A stretch of DNA of 64,000 nucleotides from Leptidea sinapis (Eukaryota > Arthropoda > Insecta > Lepidoptera > Pieridae), in the NCBI RefSeq assembly GCF_905404315.1, contig NC_066288.1, positions 11,246,501-11,310,500 on the forward strand, in the 5' to 3' direction. The notes beneath the pieces were generated by a model. It was not told where the DNA came from and searched no databases. It saw only the letters and a list, made by a program, of their open reading frames with translations. A program made the translations under genes and the position numbers. The stretch's first letter is position 1. Each line of letters starts with the position of its first letter. This document shows positions 53,133-63,819 of this stretch, piece by piece.

Positions 53133-56100
53133 TTTTTTTTTTTTTATGGAATAGGAGGACAAACGAGCGTACGGGTCACCTGGTGTTAAGTGATCACCGC
53201 CGCCCACACTCTCCTGCAACACCAGAGGAATCACAAGAGCGTTGCCGGCCTTTAAGGAAGGTGTACGCGCTTTTCTTGAAGGTACCCATGTCGTATCGTC
53301 CCGGAAACACCGCACAAGGAAGCTCATTCCACAGCTTCGTGGTACGAGGAAGAAAGCTCCTTGAAAACCGCACTGTGGAGGACCGCCACACATCCAGATG
53401 GTGGGGATGATATCGTAACTTGTGGCGTGTCGTGCGAAGGTGAAATTCGGCGGCAGGAATCAGGTTGAACAGCTCTTCGGAACACTCCCCGTGATAAATG
53501 CGGTAGAAGACACACAATGAAGCGACGTCTCTACGCAACGCAAAGTGATCCAGCCGTTCACAGAGTACTGGGTCCCCGACAATTCGAGCTGCTCTGCGTT
53601 GCACGCGGTCAAATGGATCGAGCTGATACTGGGGTGCGCCAGACCAGAGATGACAGCAATACTCCATGTGAGGCCGGACCTGCGCTTTGTAGAGCGCTAG
53701 AATGTGGTCCGGCTTGAAGTATTGGCGTGCTCTATTTATGACGCCCAGTTTCTTTGAAGCCAGTTTGGCTTTGCCCTCCAGACGGCCACGGAATTGGCAA
53801 TTGCTCGAGATTTCGAGACCCAGTATTGCGATACTAGGCGAGGCTCTAAGGGAAGTGTTCTCGAAGAGCGGTGATACGGCAAATGGGGTTTTTTTAGTGG
53901 TAAACGCGCAAACTTGAGTCTTCTGGGGGTTAAATTGGACAAGGTTCAACTTACCCCATTCCGCGACCTTCTCGAGAGAGGACTCGATAGAAGACACAAG
54001 TTTCACCCGGCACTGGTCTACGTTTTCCCGAGAGAGACCTGCATGGCCCGTGTATACGGCATCACCAGTGCTGTCGTCTGCATAGCAATCCATGTTGGCG
54101 GTGTCCAACATATCATTGATATGCAGAAGAAACAGCGTGGGAGATAGCACACAGCCTTGGGGCACTCCAGCGTTCACGGGCTTGGGATTCGAGCAATAAC
54201 CGTCGATAACGACCTGTATGCTGCGCCCAGTGAGGAAGCTGGAGGTCCACTTGCATAAGCTCTCGGGAAGCCCAAATGATGGAAGTTTTGCGAGGAGCGC
54301 CTTGTGCCATACACGATCAAAGGCCTTCGCTATATCCAGACTAACTGCCAGGCCTTCCCCCTTGCTTTCAATAGCCGCCGCCCATCTGTGTGTTAGGTAT
54401 ACCAGAAGATCGCCAGTCGACTGACCATGGCGAAAGCCGTACTGCCGGTCGTTGATCAACTGGTGACCCTCAAGGTATACCAAGAGCTGGCGGTTAATTA
54501 TGCTCTCCATAATTTTGGAGAGTAGGGAGGTAATAGCAATAGGCCTGTAGTTTGCCGGATCCGAACTGTCTCCTTTTTTTGGGATCGGATGGACAAGGGC
54601 TGACCTTCATGAATCAGGGACTACGCCTTTTGAATAAGAGTGCCGGAATAAACGCGTTAGCACCGGCGTCAACTCAGGGGCACACGTTCTAAGCACGATT
54701 GGAGAAATGCCATCCGGCCCGCTCGACTTCCTGACGTCCAACGAAAACAGAGCTCGCCTAACAGTTTTCTGTCGGAACTGTACTTCAGTCATGGAGCTCT
54801 GACACCGCGGGATGGTCGGCGGTGTTTTTCCATTGTCGTCAAGAGTCGAGTTGGAGGAAAAAAGAGTGCACAGGAGATCAGCTTTCTCTTTTGCCGTATG
54901 GGCCAGGGTGTCATTCCTCATATGCAACGGCGGCATGGACGGCTGGTTGAAGTTACCAAGAGCAGCTTTCGACAACGACCAGAACTTGCGTGTTCCGGTC
55001 GGGTAACTGGAAAGCTGCTCGCCAATTTTGACGACGTGCTTCGATTTCGCACGGGCGATTTGCCGCTTAAAAAATCTGGAGGCACGGTTATATTTCCTCT
55101 TCAGAACTTTGCAGTTCGGATCCTTTGAGCCCAGCGCCGCCACCCAAGTTCGATACGCCTGTTTTTTGCAGTCAGATGATTCTTTAACTGACGCATCGAA
55201 CCAGGGCTGTGATCTGCCACCGATCGGTACTACAGAGCTTGGTATAAAAATATCCATGCCCTGCAGTATCACATCGGCTACTGCAACGGCGCAGGCACTA
55301 GGATCATCCGAAAGGAAACAAACCCTGCCCCAAGGGTAGGATGCAAAAAAGGAACGCATCCTATCCCAATCTGCTGACTTGTAGTGCCAAACGCGGCGGG
55401 TCGCTGGTGGTCTGCGACGTTGGCGTCGGATAGGCACTACACTCCTGACCAGGCAATGGTCGGACGTTCCGAGAGGGGCGTCGACAGAGACCTGGTAACC
55501 ATCGGGATGTGTAGTCAGCAGAAGATCTAATAAGGACGGCATGTGGCTATCCACATCCGGGAGCCGCGTCGGCGACTCAACCAATTGGGACAGACCATAC
55601 GCCAATGCAAAATTATGCACAGATCGCCCTGCGTAGTCTGTGGTACGTGATCCAAGCCATTCGGCATTGTGCCCGTTGAAATCACCCAAGACTACGATTT
55701 CAGCGGAGGGGATCTGAGCAAGCACGTCATCAAATGCCGCTTGAACGCAGCCCATGAGGTGATCCGTTTCTGCGTTACCACTATGGGACCTGTAGACACA
55801 CGCATAGATGCGGACGCGGTCCTCTAAATCTACGCGGAGCCAGAGAGTAGACAGGCCCCTACCCTCAAAATTGCCGAGACGGCGACAGCAGATATCCTCC
55901 CTAACGTACACACATACCCCGGCATGAGGCATGAAATTATGCTCAATTTTGTACCCGGGGTACGTTAAATATGACGTATCGCTAGGTCGAGATATCTGCG
56001 TCTCCGTAAGGAAACACAAGGCCGGCTGCGCCGTCTCAAGGTGGTGGTGGATGGTGTTTGAGTGAATTCCCCGGATGTTACAAAAGTCCACATTAAGCGT

Positions 56101-56555
56101 GGAGCGGGGTGCCGTGGTGTTGCTGCCCTGTTTGTCCTGTGACATACGCGGTACTGTGCCCTCCCCAGAATACGAGGGGCAGCCCGAGCGCGAATGCTCG
56201 GGGAGGGATTCTCCGGCTCTACAAGAGCCGGTACCCTCCTGGGGTAATTTATTTTTTAGGACCGCTCTCATATTTTATTGGGGGGGGGGGGGAAAGGACG
56301 GGGGGGAATGGCCTCCGGTCCTCGACACTAACCTATGCGAAACATAGCGGCACTAGGCCGCTACTTCACGCCGGTATTCTGTGCGAGTGTGGTAAGTAAC
56401 CCGGACGAGTCTGGCCCGATTGTGCTGACGTCATAAGACAGCAGCGTGACTCTCCCACTTTCAAAAAGCCCGTAGTCGCCTCTTACGACACCCTTGGACC
56501 TGGGACTACCCTATTCTTTTTGCGCCCCGAGGCAGCACAGGGCACTGGGTGGAAG
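53133..56555 (-). mobile_element. CR1-like LINE, near full length
   Basis: Minus-strand element: 5' UTR about 56272-56555 (including a G14 run at 56280-56293 on the plus strand), one endonuclease-RT frame (53194-56271) and a 3' UTR ending TCCTATTCCAT and a poly(A) seen as T13 at 53133-53145. At least nine other fragments of this family lie in the window. It sits 26 bp past the stop codon of the split host exon. No target duplication was found, as is usual for CR1. Clade (CR1 or a close relative) is from motif style only. Confidence 0.85.
53194..56271 (-). pseudogene. CR1-like endonuclease-RT ORF with one nonsense codon
   Basis: A single frame of ~1025 codons. Residues counted from ATG 56271: endonuclease N66 (FCNIRG), E90 (LTETQ), GDFNGHN at 196-202, D249 region (SLLDLLLTT) and SDH at 270-272, all present. 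The frame continues through an RNA-binding-like basic linker to SKGVVPDS, then TGA at 54607-54609 where relatives have Trp, and reopens at once (ALVHPIPKKGDSSDPANYRP). From Met 54510: FDRVWH at 64-69 (SLDIAKAFDRVWH), GVPQGCVLSPTLF 115-127, YADD 143-146, and the family C-terminus GTFKKSAYTFLKGRQR. Only this one stop separates it from a complete ORF. ORF1 was not identified upstream. Confidence 0.88.
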
Positions 56556-57130
56556 TTTTACAACATCAACCAATCATGTGGTTCAAGCTCTCAATACGAA
56601 CCAAAGTGATGATCTATAAAACTTAAATATTGTCCAAGCTGACCTTTACAGAGGTAGCTTGGTAGCCGTTTCTCGCCTCAACGTACCGGGATCGCCTGCA
56701 AGCACAGAAAAACCATACGTTTCGTTTAGCCTTTCTTACCTAATGTGGGAGAACCACGTTAGGTAAGAAACACTACAAAAGAGAATTGCCTCTCTAGACT
56801 AGACTCGCCAGAGACTTGAAAATAGAAAACATAGACTCCTTCATACGAAGATTAGCAACAAATATGATCCGGCCTCTTCACACCATCACATGACTGGTGG
56901 GAATTGCTCCGCTACACGAATCAAGAGGAATAAACGAAGAGGTGGACGACAATCCCACAAGATGCCGGAAACGAGAAAGGACTGACTGACTAACGAAGCT
57001 TCTAGTAAGGACACAACGCAAAAAAAATAAAAAAATGAACAGCGAAGACTCATGTTAATTACCCAATGTCGTAGGAGAAGTTCCGGGGTATAGGGCTCAG
57101 CCCTGACACCTTCCTTCCGCCCTCACACAG
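56556..57130 (+). mobile_element. Unclassified LINE remnant with hairpin
   Basis: At about 56793-56888 the plus strand encodes TRLARDLKIENIDSFIRRLA then TNMIRPLHTIT stop, resembling the extreme C-terminus of Jockey/I-type RTs (a HRDL-I--V--FI pattern). 57060-57130 (GTTCCGGGGTATAGGGCTCA, CCCTCACACAGGGGGCATAG) is GC-richer and may be its 3' UTR. Confidence 0.45.
56732..56770. repeat. 17-bp hairpin with one wobble
   Basis: TTTCTTACCTAATGTGG, loop GAGAA, CCACGTTAGGTAAGAAA. One G-T pair, otherwise perfect. Confidence 0.9.
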
Positions 57131-57700
57131 GGGGCATAGGCATCAAACTAAACCACTGTTAGTTTGTTTCGTCTGTTGCTATAGAGGGATCTGATTAAAC
57201 ATCTGTTCGACATACTCTCTGTGATGAGAGAGTGGCTTACCTTCCCGTTGACCGTAGTAATTGTGGATCATATTTTGGACGTGGTAATCTCTTTCGTGAT
57301 TTGGACTTCATAGAAAATAGAGAACAAAAGATTGTTCCGTACGTGTTACGTTTCCCTTTAAAGTTCTGGCAGCATTGCCAGTATTATCATGCCCACAGCA
57401 AAATTTTTCACATCAGTGGCACTTAATAATATCTGTATCGGAATGTGAATAATAATCAGATTTGCCTATAAACTTGTTTCATATTTCAATGATAAAGTTA
57501 CATCAACAAATCTCATATTTTTCGCTTTGGCCGTTTCAAAGAAATGGGACCGTTGGCAATAACAGGAAATTCAATCACATTTCTATGCATAGCCAATAAA
57601 TATTAAAATATGTGTGTTATTCTCTTTATCCAATGTAGTGTCAAATTTTTTGTAATGCAATTCATATAAAATTTATGCCAAAAATAGGTTATAGTTTATA
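57131..57700. other. No gene assigned
   Basis: A 64-codon plus-strand frame at 57232-57426 (MAYLPVDRSNCGSYFGRGNL) is GC-moderate but unrecognised. Confidence 0.3.
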
Positions 57701-57950
57701 GCAGTAGGTATTGTCCTGAAAGAACTTTGCTGAACACACAACTTGTTCTACTGCAACAAAGTTAATTAGTTAGTTAGTTCTACTTTTGCTTTGTTGGTAA
57801 AAACTTAGTAATAAATTTGTGGCAATAATGGGTGTGGTTGCAGTAGGTATTGTCCTGAAAGAACTTTGCTGAACATACAACTTGTTATTTAATTAGTTAG
57901 TTCTACTTTTGCAGAATATGTTAGTAAAAACCTTATAATTAAACGCTTCA
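57701..57950. repeat. 139-bp tandem duplication
   Basis: GCAGTAGGTATTGTCCTGAA, AGAACTTTGCTGAACACACA, ACTTGTT at 57701 recurs at 57840 with one change, followed in both by TTAGTTAGTTCTACTTTTGC and a GTTAGTAAAAAC-like segment; the second copy is shorter. Confidence 0.9.
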
Positions 57951-58863
57951 GTACATAATGATCAAGTTTTGGCAAATGAACTCAACAGACATTATCCACG
58001 AACAGAAATTTATTATTTATTATTATTATATATTACGAATCTTAGTGAACTTGCAGAATACGTGCAGTGCAAAATTACGAATTATAAATATTCCAAATTA
58101 GACTCAGTTACTCTACTCAGATTGTAGATTTTTTTTTGATTAATGCAGGTGTTTAAATAAAACCCTTCTTAACTTTACACACTTTTCTACTCAGATTACC
58201 CAAACATAGGGTTCGATCAATGTGCAAATGACGGTGGTGGATAGAATTGACTGCTTAAGTTATTTTTTCTAACTACCCTCATCTTGTCGAAGTGACAGCT
58301 GTCAACGCCCACCGGCTTGTGCGAGCGACACACACACGTGTCGAGAGGCCGCGGCCGACCACTACGAAGAAGAGGTGCTGTGACTTTGCACTCTGAAAAC
58401 CCCCTTATTCTATTGTTGCGTCTTACGTAACGGTTTCAATTCATAAGTCTCCATTTAACGTCCATGACGAACTTCTACTGAGCTACGAGTGCTGTGCATC
58501 GCTCTGGAAGTTAAGGTGCTGGATCTGAGGCAGGAAGAGGCGAGAAAATTTAAAATTAGTAGTCACTATTTTATCTTTGGCCCGATTTTGCACATTGGGG
58601 TAGGGATCTAAGAGGACTCACATTAATTCCTCAATTATAATATAATCAAATACAGTCCAATTAAACGAATACTAATATCGATTTACCAGCTCTAGTTGTA
58701 ATACACAACACATAGATTTATTTCATTTGTTGAAATATAAATTAAAAACAGATAGGTATAACACACGCACACTCACATACACCGCACACGCACACACACT
58801 CAATAAATTGTATTCAGCCAATATATTCGTAGAATCCCTATAACATTATTTTCAGTAGGGTAA
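57951..58863. other. No gene; CA-rich microsatellite
   Basis: 58762-58801 is ACACACGCACACTCACATAC then CCGCACACGCACACACACT. About 58310-58390 is GC-rich (GAGAGGCCGCGGCCGACC) but has no frame. Confidence 0.45.
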
Positions 58864-59170
58864 TTTATTTTTAAAAGATTAATGAGGGGATGAGACGAGC
58901 AGCACGTTCAGCTGATGGTAATTGAAAATGCCTGCCCAATACAATGCAGTGCAGCTCAGGATTCTTGAAAAACTACACATACAATTACCTCGTCACCTTG
59001 AGACATAAGATGTTAAATATCATTTGCCCAGTAATTTCACTAGCTACGGTGCCCTTCAGACCGAAACACAGTAGTGTTTACACATTACTGCTTCACAGAA
59101 ATAGGCACCATTATGGTGCCAATAATCTAGCCGGCATCCTGTAAATCCTCCTCCTGTAGAGCCTCCCACA
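58864..59170 (-). mobile_element. SINE-like repeat S1, near full length
   Basis: The plus strand reads GGGGATGAGACGAGCAGCAC, GTTCAGCTGATGGTAATTGA, GAGACATAAGATGTTAAATA, CTAGCTACGGTGCCCTTCAG, TAGCCGGCATCCTGTAAATC to GAGCCTCCCAC, with a ~16-base insertion near the head. Confidence 0.88.
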
Positions 59171-59574
59171 GGTAAATAATAAAATAGATAAATAATATTA
59201 AGCGGTGTACTAAATCCTGGAAAAAAAACCCTATATTTGTAAAATATAGAAACGAAGTCGCGGACAAAACCTTGTTCGATATAATGATGTAACGGATATA
59301 ACATTACCATTCACTTAACGCACGTGTTTACCCCAGTATCCTATTGTAACACAGATTCGCACTTATGTCGATTACAGTTCTTATATTAACAATATACGAT
59401 ATTAGATAAGACCTTATTTTATCTGAGAATAAAATTACTAGAAGCGACAGTAGGCGACAGTTAAATGTTACAAGGAATAAAAAAGACATTGTTTTGTAGA
59501 GTTTTTATTAATCAAATCATTTCTTATATATGCTTCACATATGTCGTATGTGAATCGTCGAAAAAAATTGAGAC
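59171..59574. other. No gene; Helitron-end-like trace
   Basis: GAAACGAAGTCGCGGACAAA at 59249 resembles the Helitron 3' segment seen at 23965. Nothing else. Confidence 0.35.
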
Positions 59575-59670
59575 TTACAGCACACTAAAGTTATAAACCT
59601 GGCCTGTTTTCATCGGTTGTCTAGCAGAAAGAGGTAGAGCCTCTTTCATAGACGTATAAATTATCTAAAG
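59575..59670 (-). repeat. MITE M1, end fragment
   Basis: CACACTAAAGTTATAAACCT, GGCCTGTTTTCATCGGTTGT, CTAGCAGAAAGAGG, then CATAGACGTATAAATTATCT. Confidence 0.7.
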
Positions 59671-59884
59671 GTCTCTACAATAGTCTCTAACGATAACCTG
59701 TATCGTCCTTCTGTCCATTGAGCTGTCATCAATGAATATATTCATTCAACTTTTGCGTTGTGAGTGTTCTATATTTTGTGGAAATTTTCGATAAGTGGGA
59801 TATGTATGGGAGACATGTAGCAATATGGGACGGAATGTTTAAATACGGTGACAGTCCCGTATATACGTGACGTATGGCTACTAT

Positions 59885-60045
59885 ACCTAAGCTGTCTTAT
59901 TAATAAAAGTGCCATACAAATCGCGAGTGTAAGACATATCTTGTCACGCACACTAAAGTAATAAACCTAGCAGGCTAGGTTCATCGGTTCAAATCAGGAT
60001 TTCATCGGTTGTCTAGCAGCAAGAGGCTCAATCTAGAAGGAGAAT
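59885..60045 (-). repeat. MITE M1, second end fragment
   Basis: CATACAAATCGCGAGTGTAA, GTCACGCACACTAAAGTAAT, AAACCTAGCAGGCTAGGTTC, TTTCATCGGTTGTCTAGCAG. It contains a 30-base insertion with a local TCATCGGTT duplication. The pair with 59575-59670 probably descends from two insertions. Confidence 0.65.
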
Positions 60046-60484
60046 TAAATAATTGAAACATTTTGAAGACGCTTAAGTTTGTTAAGTTGCTATTATGTAA
60101 GATTTAGATTGCTAGTATCTGCATAGTCAAGATTTGAGACTAGAAGAGATTGGGCCAGCAAAATTTTAAATTTAAAGTATACGTAATAGGTACCCGCGGC
60201 TGCAAAAATTCTTTTTACTGGCATTCTCAATTTGTGTGTTTCATGATAACGTCTGATCAATGTGTATTCCCAAGTTTTTCACTGATATACTGAAGGGTAC
60301 TATGACGTTATTTAGGCAAATTGGGAGAAGATTCGACCAATCAATACGAGATATATAGGATGAACTCTCAATAACAATTGCCTGTGTGGATATAAGCGAA
60401 GTCCACACATCTGACACCATCATTTTAATTAATTTATGTACCGGAAAAAATAAGTGTATGTATCAGTATTAAGTATTTATTAGG
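60046..60484. other. No gene assigned
   Basis: A minus-strand 60-codon frame (60241-60423) reads VWTSLISTQAIVIESSSYIS and VPFSISVKNLGIHIDQTLS. The VKNLGIHIDQTL phrase resembles the post-palm segment of a LINE RT (V-NLG--ID--L), so this is likely a minus-strand LINE remnant at about 60230-60425. Confidence 0.5.
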
Positions 60485-60672
60485 TGCAATCATTTATAAT
60501 GATGAATATGAATGTTTGTTTCCGAGTCATGGATGTTTATTTGTATTTATGTATGTTTAAGTAAGTATATTGCATTAAATATATTGTTGTCTTGAACTCA
60601 TAGTACAGGCTATGCAGTTCGGGGCAAGATCATTTGTGTATCAAGTGTGTCAATATTATTATTATTAAGTAA
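60485..60672 (+). mobile_element. LINE 3' tail, family T2
   Basis: TTTCCGAGTCATGGATGTTT, TTAAATATATTGTTGTCTTG, AGTACAGGCTATGCAGTTCG, GGGCAAGATCATTTGTGTAT, AATATTATTATTATTAAG tail. Confidence 0.6.
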
Positions 60673-60696
60673 TATACCATCCAAGAATCATACTAT

Positions 60697-60900
60697 TTTC
60701 TTTGATTAACGCGAGTGTTACACATTTAAATAAAACTGGGGACTGTCCCCCTGCAAACGAGATCTGGTAAGGTCTTGAAACGTCGGATTAACTAAAATAA
60801 AAATAAAAATGTAAGTTTTACGCAAAAATCTAATGTAAAAACGTAATAACACGCGTTCAAATCCTTTGAAATTGTTTTATTTAAATTTAAGAACCATTTA
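60697..60900 (+). mobile_element. MITE M2
   Basis: TTGATTAACGCGAGTGTTAC, ACATTTAAATAAAAC, a GGGGACTGTCCCC palindrome at 60737-60749, GAGATCTGGTAAGGTCTTGA, GAAACGTCGGATTAACTAAA, ATTGTTTTATTTAAAT. Confidence 0.72.
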
Positions 60901-61284
60901 ATGTTATATTTATAGCTGTGTAGCTATTTGTTATAATATATATCAATATATAGTCCATGTTACTTTATTTAGATGCATAGATTTGAAAGAGCTGCGTCGG
61001 CTATCAAACAATTCCGTACAAATGACTTTACATCTCCGCTATCGGTCTCCGAGGAATATGGATGCCGGAGTTATACAAAGCCAAAGAGAATAATTATTGT
61101 AAAGAAGCATGATCCAAAGAGCTATACAACAGTTGATAAAGGACTGACAAATAATTGAACTTCCGTACAACAAAGTTAATTACTTTCTTGAGAACCTTAT
61201 TTAAGTAAAAGTATACTATAAATATATTTAATGTTTTTTAAAGTGATAACCCTCACTTCTAGGATTAATACACAAATAAAATAT
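60901..61284. other. No gene assigned
   Basis: A 61-codon plus-strand frame (60973-61158, MHRFERAASAIKQFRTNDFT) is unrecognised. Confidence 0.3.
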
Positions 61285-61385
61285 GAAAAACTAAATTTTA
61301 TGAACGATGCGGGACTCGAACCCACGACCTCCAGCGATCCGTGCCGTGTCAAATTAACACCTTGCAACATAACTGCTATGAAAGC
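61285..61385 (-). repeat. tRNA-derived repeat or tRNA pseudogene
   Basis: The minus strand contains GGAGGTCGTGGGTTCGAGTC then CCGC: a full B box (GGTTCGAGTCC) inside a T-arm-like 5-bp stem (GTGGG / CCCGC, imperfect). The upstream half (GCAAGGTGTTAATTTGACAC) does not form a normal D-arm, so this is not a functional tRNA. Confidence 0.5.
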
Positions 61386-61860
61386 AGTAATGTTCAAAAT
61401 CTAGTATTGTTTACGCTTATTAGAAGCTCGTACGAGAACACGAGGCAAGAACATTTTGTTTTAGCAATTAAAATTTAATTATTTAGCAAAATGATTAAAA
61501 AAGTCAAGGTAGTTACACCGTTTTGTTAATTTAAAGGGACACTTACCTGAACACGACACTCCATCCGTTTAGGTTAGGAAATACTGTTATTTGGACAGAC
61601 TTTCACTGAACACATTGTCATTGCGTGGCATTGTGTTCAACACGCGGTCGAAACATAACTAAACCAAAACTCTGCCTAATAGACGCGTAGGCAGAGTTTT
61701 GCTTCAGACAATTTTTAAGCGTGATTGTGACTAGTTGTTTATTGTACCTCAATGGTATCTTTAAATCTATGTAACGGAATCTTTGAATATTTACCCACTT
61801 TAAAACGTCGGATTTAAATGAAACTTTGAATACTTTTAAAGCATCGATATCAATGCAATA
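61386..61860. other. No gene; small inverted repeat
   Basis: CAAAACTCTGCCTA ATAGACGCG TAGGCAGAGTTTTG at 61666-61702 is a perfect 14-bp inverted repeat. Otherwise AT-rich. Confidence 0.5.
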
Positions 61861-62135
61861 TTTTTTTTTATGAAAAAGGAAGACAAACGAGCGTACGGGT
61901 CACCTGGTGTTAAGTGATCACTGCCACCCACATTCTCTTGCAACACCAGAGGAATCACAGGAGCGATGTCATATCGACCCGAAAACACCGCACAAGGAAG
62001 CTCATACCACAGCTTTGTACTACGTGGAAGAAGCTCCTTGAAAACCGCACTGTGGAGCACCGCCACACATCCAGATGGTAGGGATCATATCCTAATTTGT
62101 GCCGTGTCGTGCGTGAATTTGGCGGCAGGATAGTA
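61861..62135 (-). mobile_element. CR1-like LINE 3' end
   Basis: The plus strand reads T9 ATGAAAAAGGAAGACAAACG, GTCACCTGGTGTTAAGTGAT, then the TKLWYELPCAVFSGRYDI codons with a 60-base deletion, ending at TTTGGCGGCAGGATAG. Confidence 0.85.
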
Positions 62136-63029
62136 ATTTAATAGTCTTGGCATTCTTTCATGACCTTGGTATGTATGTCGGTTTGTTACGGAATCTTCTA
62201 ACACAATTTTCGACACGAAAACGATAAACGAACTTGATCACAGTTCACGTATTGAGACACCTTGAAAGTACAGACCAAAGTGTGTGATCTATATGATAAA
62301 AAGCAAACGTGACTTTTACATTGGGCTGTCTGAAGCTCAGCATAATTTCAGTTGTCAAATGAGTATAAAAACACTCAGCCACGTTTTACGTGAGTAAAGT
62401 CTGAGCAAAGTTTAAGAACGCTCTATAGATCTCGGTCTAAGCCTTAAAGTAAACCGTCGCAAAGCAAAAAGATCGTGGTCATAATTTATAGTTCACAACA
62501 TAGTTCATTTTGCACTACAAAGGTTGCTATTATTGGCATTTTACAGAAATAGCTTACTATATTGACACTTTTATATTTCTTGAATCCTATGCGAAAATAG
62601 ATAAACTTTCTCACTATGGCATCGTAGTAAATTGCATATAATAAATTAAATGAAATCCTCCTTCCAAACGGAGGGTGCAATTGAATATAGGTCACATGTG
62701 TACTATTCATAGTATAGTACTACGTTAAGCTTTTGGCAGCCAAAGCGTCCTTGTAGCGACCAATAACATGACCTACTCGTATGTATATGTAGTTCACTCG
62801 GAAGACAGAATAAAAAGGAATAGTGACTGAACTCGAAAAACGATCGGGGAAAGAACTAAAACTCCGTCTTACTATTCATATAAGGAACTTGTTTATTAGA
62901 TGCTTAAAGAGTTTCCGTATTGGATTTACTATTTATTTGTCACATTACTTCATGCAAACTACGTTATAAAAGTGTTTTATGTTGTTTTCCTGATAAATTC
63001 CCACAATTTATTTGTGTTACTGTATTTAT
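62136..63029. other. No gene seen
   Basis: AT-rich, no motif recognised. Confidence 0.4.
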
Positions 63030-63150
63030 TAATAGAGAGGGCTATGCTCGGAGTTTCCTTGCGAGATCGAATCATAAATGAGGAAATCCGTAGGATAAAA
63101 AAAGTTTCTGGCATAGCCATAGTTGCGAAAATGAAGTGCCAGAAAACGTA
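63030..63150 (+). mobile_element. RTE-like LINE C-terminal fragment
   Basis: Encodes ERAMLGVSLRDRIINEEIRR then IKKVSGIAIVAKMKCQK: the R-MLG-SLRDRI-NEEIR segment of RTE-clade ORFs. Open over about 40 codons, truncated both sides. Confidence 0.75.
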
Positions 63151-63299
63151 GTGCACGAATCCCTCTCGAATCCCAACCTCTTTGGGGAGACAATAACTTC
63201 GCCAAATTGATGGAAATATTTTTCAATATTATGACAACTGGTTCATCCGGTAAATAGCAGTTTGACTACATTAAGTATACAAATTTAATTTGTAACGAA

Positions 63300-63384
63300 A
63301 TTTATGTACGATTGGAACCCGCACCTCTCGGGTAACGTCCCAGCGCTCTTACCAACGAAACCAACTGTCCCCATGTACCGAGAC
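63300..63384 (-). repeat. tRNA-derived SINE head
   Basis: The minus strand reads GGACAGTTGGTTTCGTTGGT, AAGAGCGCTGGGACGTTACC, CGAGAGGTGCGGGTTCCAAT, CGTACA. TTTCGTTGGTAAGAGCG fits an A box and GCGGGTTCCAATCG a B box, with an anticodon-arm-like middle. The AT-rich sequence after it (toward 63200) would be the SINE body. Confidence 0.6.
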
Positions 63385-63819
63385 GTGCGGGCATTTAACA
63401 AGTGAATCTAATTACTATTACCGCTTTCGAAAAAATGGTGCACTGTTAGAGAAGAAACTTCGCAAGAAATACTTCCAGTATTATTGTTGCTGCTCAATAA
63501 AAAATATCAGTCATTTAAGGTTCTACAAAAGTAATTCCTTATGAATTGATGTTCTAGTCGCAGCCTTATAGATGAGATAATCTGCTAGTGAGTCAAAAGT
63601 TTTACGCATGAGTTATATTAATTGAAGCTTTTAAGTTAATTTATTTTATATATTATTTGCTCCAACCTAACGAGCACTATTGTTTCATTTCTATTATTTC
63701 ATAATAACTAACACATCTTTTTTGATGTCATCCCAATTATAGGTGCAAATCGAAGTAATATTTTGAAACGGACATAAACAGAGCATTACATAATATTCAT
63801 TAAATTAATATTACAATCT
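63385..63819. other. No gene seen
   Basis: AT-rich spacer. Confidence 0.35.

Noticed and set aside
55028..55339. Plus-strand frames of 60-100 codons within the CR1-like ORF
   Set aside because: Antisense shadows of a GC-rich coding sequence.
53133..56555. Target site duplication for the CR1-like LINE
   Set aside because: Flanks share only short matches around TGGGT; not distinguishable from chance, and CR1 often lacks duplications.
61305..61375. Functional tRNA gene on the minus strand
   Set aside because: B box is good, but no D-arm, acceptor stem or sensible anticodon arm can be drawn.
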